From assembly GCF_014204795.1 (NCBI RefSeq), contig NZ_JACHMB010000001.1, positions 12,924,501 to 12,988,500 of the forward strand: a stretch of DNA of 64,000 bases. Reading direction: 5' to 3'. Below are positions 61,208 to 64,000 of the stretch, in pieces; position 1 is the first letter of the stretch, and the number at the start of each line of letters is the position of its first letter. The notes beneath the pieces were generated by a model, which saw nothing but the letters and a program-made list of their open reading frames with translations, ran no database searches and was not told where the DNA came from. Both the position numbers and the translations under genes were made by a program. The DNA is from Nonomuraea jabiensis. Its GTDB lineage: Bacteria; Actinomycetota; Actinomycetes; Streptosporangiales; Streptosporangiaceae.

Positions 61208-64000
61208 CTAGCTGCAGCCGCTGGTGGAGCCGCAGCCCTCACAGACGTAGCAGCTCCCCGCCGGCCGCATCTTGGTGCCGCAGGTCATGCAGAGCGGCGC
61301 GTCGGCCGTGAACCGCTGGTGGCTCTCCAGCGTCAGCTCCTTGACCACCGGCGACTGCTCGGCGGCCTCGACCTTCGGCTTCTCCTCGATGGGCGCCGAC
61401 TGGGCCAGCGCCTCGCGGTCCACCGTCTCCTGCAGCGCCGCCGGGTCCTCGCCGCGCTGCTGCGCCGCGCGCTCGGCCGCCGAGAAGATGCCCAGGGCCG
61501 CCCGCTCGTCGTACGGGAGGTGGTCCAGGGCCAGGCGACGGAAGATGTAGTCCATCACCGACGTCGCCATCCGGATGTCCGGGTCGTCCGTCATCCCGGC
61601 CGGCTCGAACCGCATGTTGACGAACTTGCTCATGTACGTCTCGAGCGGCACGCCGTACTGCAGGCCGATGGAGATCGCGACGGAGAAGGCGTCCATGACG
61701 CCCGCCAGCGTCGAGCCCTGCTTGGACATCTTGAGGAAGACCTCGCCGAGCCCGTCGTCAGGGTAGGACGAAGCGGTCATGTAGCCCTTGGCGCCGCCCA
61801 CCGTGAAGCGGGTGGTCATGCTCGGCCGCTGGTTGGGCATGCGCCGTCGGGTCGGCCGGTTGACCTCGATGACCTTGACCTCGGGCTCTTCCTTGGCGGC
61901 CTCTTCCTTCTTGGCGCCGCTGCCGGCCGACAGCGGCTGGCCGACCTTGCAGTTGTCGCGGTAGACGGCCAGGGCCTTGAGCCCCAGCTTCCAGCCCTCC
62001 TGGTAGACCTGCTCGATGTCGTCGATCGTGGCCGACTCGGGCAGGTTGACCGTCTTGGAGATGGCCCCCGACAGGAACGGCTGGGTGGCCGCCATCATGC
62101 GCACGTGGCCCATCGGCGCGATCGCCCGCTCGCCCATCGCGCAGTCGAACACCTCGTAGTGCTCCTGGCGCAGGCCGGGCGCGTCGACGACGTGGCTGTG
62201 CTCGCCGATGTACTCGACGATGGCCTCGATCTGCTCCTGCTGGTAGCCGAGCTGCTTGAGCGCCCGCGGGATCGTCTGGTTGACGATCTGCATGGAGCCG
62301 CCGCCGACGAGCTTCTTGAACTTGACCAGCGCCAGGTCCGGCTCGATGCCGGTGGTGTCGCAGTCCATCATCAGGCCGATGGTGCCCGTGGGGGCCAGCA
62401 GGCTGGCCTGGGCGTTGCGGTAGCCGTTCTTCTCGCCGAGCTTGAGGCACTCCGACCACTGGCGGGACGCCTCGGAGTGGATCTTCGCGTCCATGGAGCC
62501 GACGGTGCGCAGGTCGTCGTTGGCCGCCGCGTGCTTGCGCATGACGCGCTTGTGCGGCTCCGCGTTCCGGGCATATCCGTCGTACGGGCCGACCACCGCG
62601 GCCAGCTCGGCGCTGCGGCGGTAGGACACGCCGGTCATCAGCGACGTGATCGCCGCCGCCACGGCGCGGCCGCCGTCGGAGTCGTAGGCGTGGCCCGTCG
62701 CCATGAGCAGCGCGCCGAGGTTGGCGTAGCCGATGCCGAGCTGACGGTACGCCCGCGAGGTCTCGCCGATCTTCTCGGTCGGGAAGTCCGCGAACGTGAT
62801 CGAGATGTCCATCGCGGTGATGATCAGCTCGGTCAGCTTGACGAAGTTGGGGACGTCGAAGGTGTTGTCGTCCTTCAGGAACTTCAGCAGGTTGATGCTG
62901 GCCAGGTTGCAGGAGGAGTTGTCCAGGTGGACGTACTCGGAGCACGGGTTGCTGGCCGTGATCCGCCCCGTCTCGGGGGTGGTGTGCCAGTCGTTGATCG
63001 TGTCGTCGTACTGCACGCCGGGGTCGGCGCACTCCCAGGCGGCCTTGGCCATCTTGCGGAACAGCTCCCGGGCGTCGACCGTCTCGATGACCTCGCCGGT
63101 CAGGCGGGCGCGCAGGCCGAACTTCTCGCCCTTCTCCACCGCGCGCATGAACTCGTCGGAGACGCGCACGGAGTTGTTGGCGTTCTGGTACTGGACGGAG
63201 ACGATGTCCTTGCCGCCCAGGTCCATGTCGAAACCGGCGTCACGCAGCGCGCGGACCTTGTCCTCTTCGCGCGCCTTGGTCTCGATGAACTCCTCGATGT
63301 CGGGGTGGTCGACGTCGAGCACGACCATCTTGGCCGCCCGGCGGGTCGCGCCCCCGGACTTGATCGTCCCCGCGGACGCGTCGGCGCCGCGCATGAAGCT
63401 CACCGGGCCGCTGGCCGTGCCGCCGCTCGACAGCAGTTCCTTCGAGGAACGGATGCGGGACAGGTTGACACCCGAGCCCGAGCCGCCCTTGAAGATCACG
63501 CCCTCTTCCTTGTACCACTCGAGGATCGACTCCATCTGGTCGTCCACCGAGAGGATGAAACAGGCGCTCACCTGCTGGGGCGACTTGGTGCCCACGTTGA
63601 ACCAGACCGGCGAGTTGAACGCGAACACCTGGTGCGCCAGCGCGTGCTTGAGCTCGTGATCGAAGATCTCGGCGTCCTCGTCACTGGCGAAGTAGCCGTG
63701 CTCGATGCCGGTGCGCGTGTAGACGCCGACGACCCGGTCGATCAGCTGCTTCAGGCTCCACTCGCGCTGCGGGGTGCCCACGGCGCCGCGGAAGTACTTG
63801 GTCGTCACGATGTTGGCCGCGTTGACCGACCAGAACTCGGGGAACTCGACGCCCCGCTGCTCAAAATTGACCGAGCCGTCGCGCCAGTTCGTCATGACGA
63901 CGTCGCGGCGCTCCCACTGGATCTCGTCATACGGGTGCACGCCGGGCTTGGTGAAGATCCGCTTCATCTTCAGTCCCTTACGCGGACGCTTCCCCCCGCG
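61208..64000 (-). CDS. nrdJ: B12-dependent (class II) ribonucleotide reductase, 5' end outside the window
   Basis: At least 930 residues of adenosylcobalamin-dependent ribonucleotide reductase, which makes dNTPs. PGVHPYDEIQWERRDVVMTN opens the conserved part; FAFNSPVWFNVG, FKGGSGSGVNLSRIRSSKEL, GADASAGTIKSGGATRRAAK, ASNPCSEYVHLDNSSCNLAS (active-site Cys and Glu region) and LAPTGTIGLMMDCDTTGIEP are visible. The C-terminus has CMTCGTKMRPAGSCYVCEGC followed by GSTSGCS, the zinc-ribbon-like tail with the reductant Cys pairs. The ATG at 63967 is probably internal: the frame stays open to base 64000 and reads GKRPRKGLK just before it, as in Streptomyces NrdJ (KGLRIERV). So the start lies to the right. 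Confidence 0.95.
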   Translation of the reverse strand, partial: RGGKRPRKGLKMKRIFTKPGVHPYDEIQWERRDVVMTNWRDGSVNFEQRGVEFPEFWSVNAANIVTTKYFRGAVGTPQREWSLKQLIDRVVGVYTRTGIEHGYFASDEDAEIFDHELKHALAHQVFAFNSPVWFNVGTKSPQQVSACFILSVDDQMESILEWYKEEGVIFKGGSGSGVNLSRIRSSKELLSSGGTASGPVSFMRGADASAGTIKSGGATRRAAKMVVLDVDHPDIEEFIETKAREEDKVRALRDAGFDMDLGGKDIVSVQYQNANNSVRVSDEFMRAVEKGEKFGLRARLTGEVIETVDARELFRKMAKAAWECADPGVQYDDTINDWHTTPETGRITASNPCSEYVHLDNSSCNLASINLLKFLKDDNTFDVPNFVKLTELIITAMDISITFADFPTEKIGETSRAYRQLGIGYANLGALLMATGHAYDSDGGRAVAAAITSLMTGVSYRRSAELAAVVGPYDGYARNAEPHKRVMRKHAAANDDLRTVGSMDAKIHSEASRQWSECLKLGEKNGYRNAQASLLAPTGTIGLMMDCDTTGIEPDLALVKFKKLVGGGSMQIVNQTIPRALKQLGYQQEQIEAIVEYIGEHSHVVDAPGLRQEHYEVFDCAMGERAIAPMGHVRMMAATQPFLSGAISKTVNLPESATIDDIEQVYQEGWKLGLKALAVYRDNCKVGQPLSAGSGAKKEEAAKEEPEVKVIEVNRPTRRRMPNQRPSMTTRFTVGGAKGYMTASSYPDDGLGEVFLKMSKQGSTLAGVMDAFSVAISIGLQYGVPLETYMSKFVNMRFEPAGMTDDPDIRMATSVMDYIFRRLALDHLPYDERAALGIFSAAERAAQQRGEDPAALQETVDREALAQSAPIEEKPKVEAAEQSPVVKELTLESHQRFTADAPLCMTCGTKMRPAGSCYVCEGCGSTSGCS

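Overview
The window is high-GC DNA from an actinomycete. The gene set points to the order Streptosporangiales, perhaps a Nonomuraea-like genus: a HrdB-type primary sigma factor with a Lys/Ala-rich and acidic N-terminus, topoisomerase IV genes parC and parE set about 12.6 kb apart and converging, a B12-dependent ribonucleotide reductase, a spore-associated-protein-like secreted protein, an F420-type PPOX enzyme and a Ser/Thr kinase fused to a beta-propeller. The genus is inferred. The order level is better supported than the genus.

Region by region. 1-16.2 kb is the topoisomerase IV neighbourhood. The 3' end of parC is followed by a secreted multidomain GH3 beta-glucosidase under a LacI-type operator. 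Next come a VOC protein, a thioredoxin-fold protein and a beta-carbonic anhydrase, then an accessory patch with an HTH-regulator stub, a wrecked Tn3-family transposase, a hydrolase/TetR pair with two visible operators, an acyl-CoA-dehydrogenase-fold/AraC pair, a frameshifted ricin-lectin gene and about 0.9 kb of repeat-rich DNA up to parE. 16.2-21.3 kb holds an 18-bp minisatellite, a GNAT gene, yaaA and an intact IS1634-like element with perfect inverted repeats and a CTAG flank. 21.3-28.2 kb holds rpoD, a PAS/GAF/SpoIIE-type phosphatase, an HhH-GPD protein and two uncharacterised genes. 28.4-32.9 kb holds pxpABC (5-oxoproline hydrolysis), a PhzF-like gene and sthA. 32.9-42.3 kb holds an M19-type dipeptidase with a lectin scrap at its 3' end, DoxX and MFS genes, a TPR membrane protein, a haloalkane-dehalogenase-like protein and a membrane-anchored protein with two CbbX-type AAA+ domains. 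42.4-48.0 kb is a complete oligopeptide ABC importer operon (permease, permease, fused double ATPase, lipoprotein). 48.0-64.0 kb holds an AlkZ-like protein, a zinc-ribbon protein, a SpaA-like secreted protein, the kinase/beta-propeller protein, an AhpD-like protein behind an ECF41-type promoter, two related very short genes each with its own promoter, a PPOX protein, a PrsW protease, an amidohydrolase, an F420-type PPOX protein, an MFS exporter, a GDPD, and nrdJ, which runs off the right edge.

How the parts work together. ParC and ParE form one enzyme. PxpA, B and C form one complex translated through 4-bp overlaps. The Opp-type operon makes a full peptide importer. RpoD and nrdJ serve basic transcription and dNTP supply. 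Most other genes are single accessory functions. I see no CRISPR array, tRNA, rRNA, prophage or classical biosynthetic cluster. The least explained signals are the ECF41 promoter with no sigma gene nearby, the paired short genes sharing a DLR-x3-GR core, the tandem CbbX AAA+ membrane protein and the several decayed lectin fragments.
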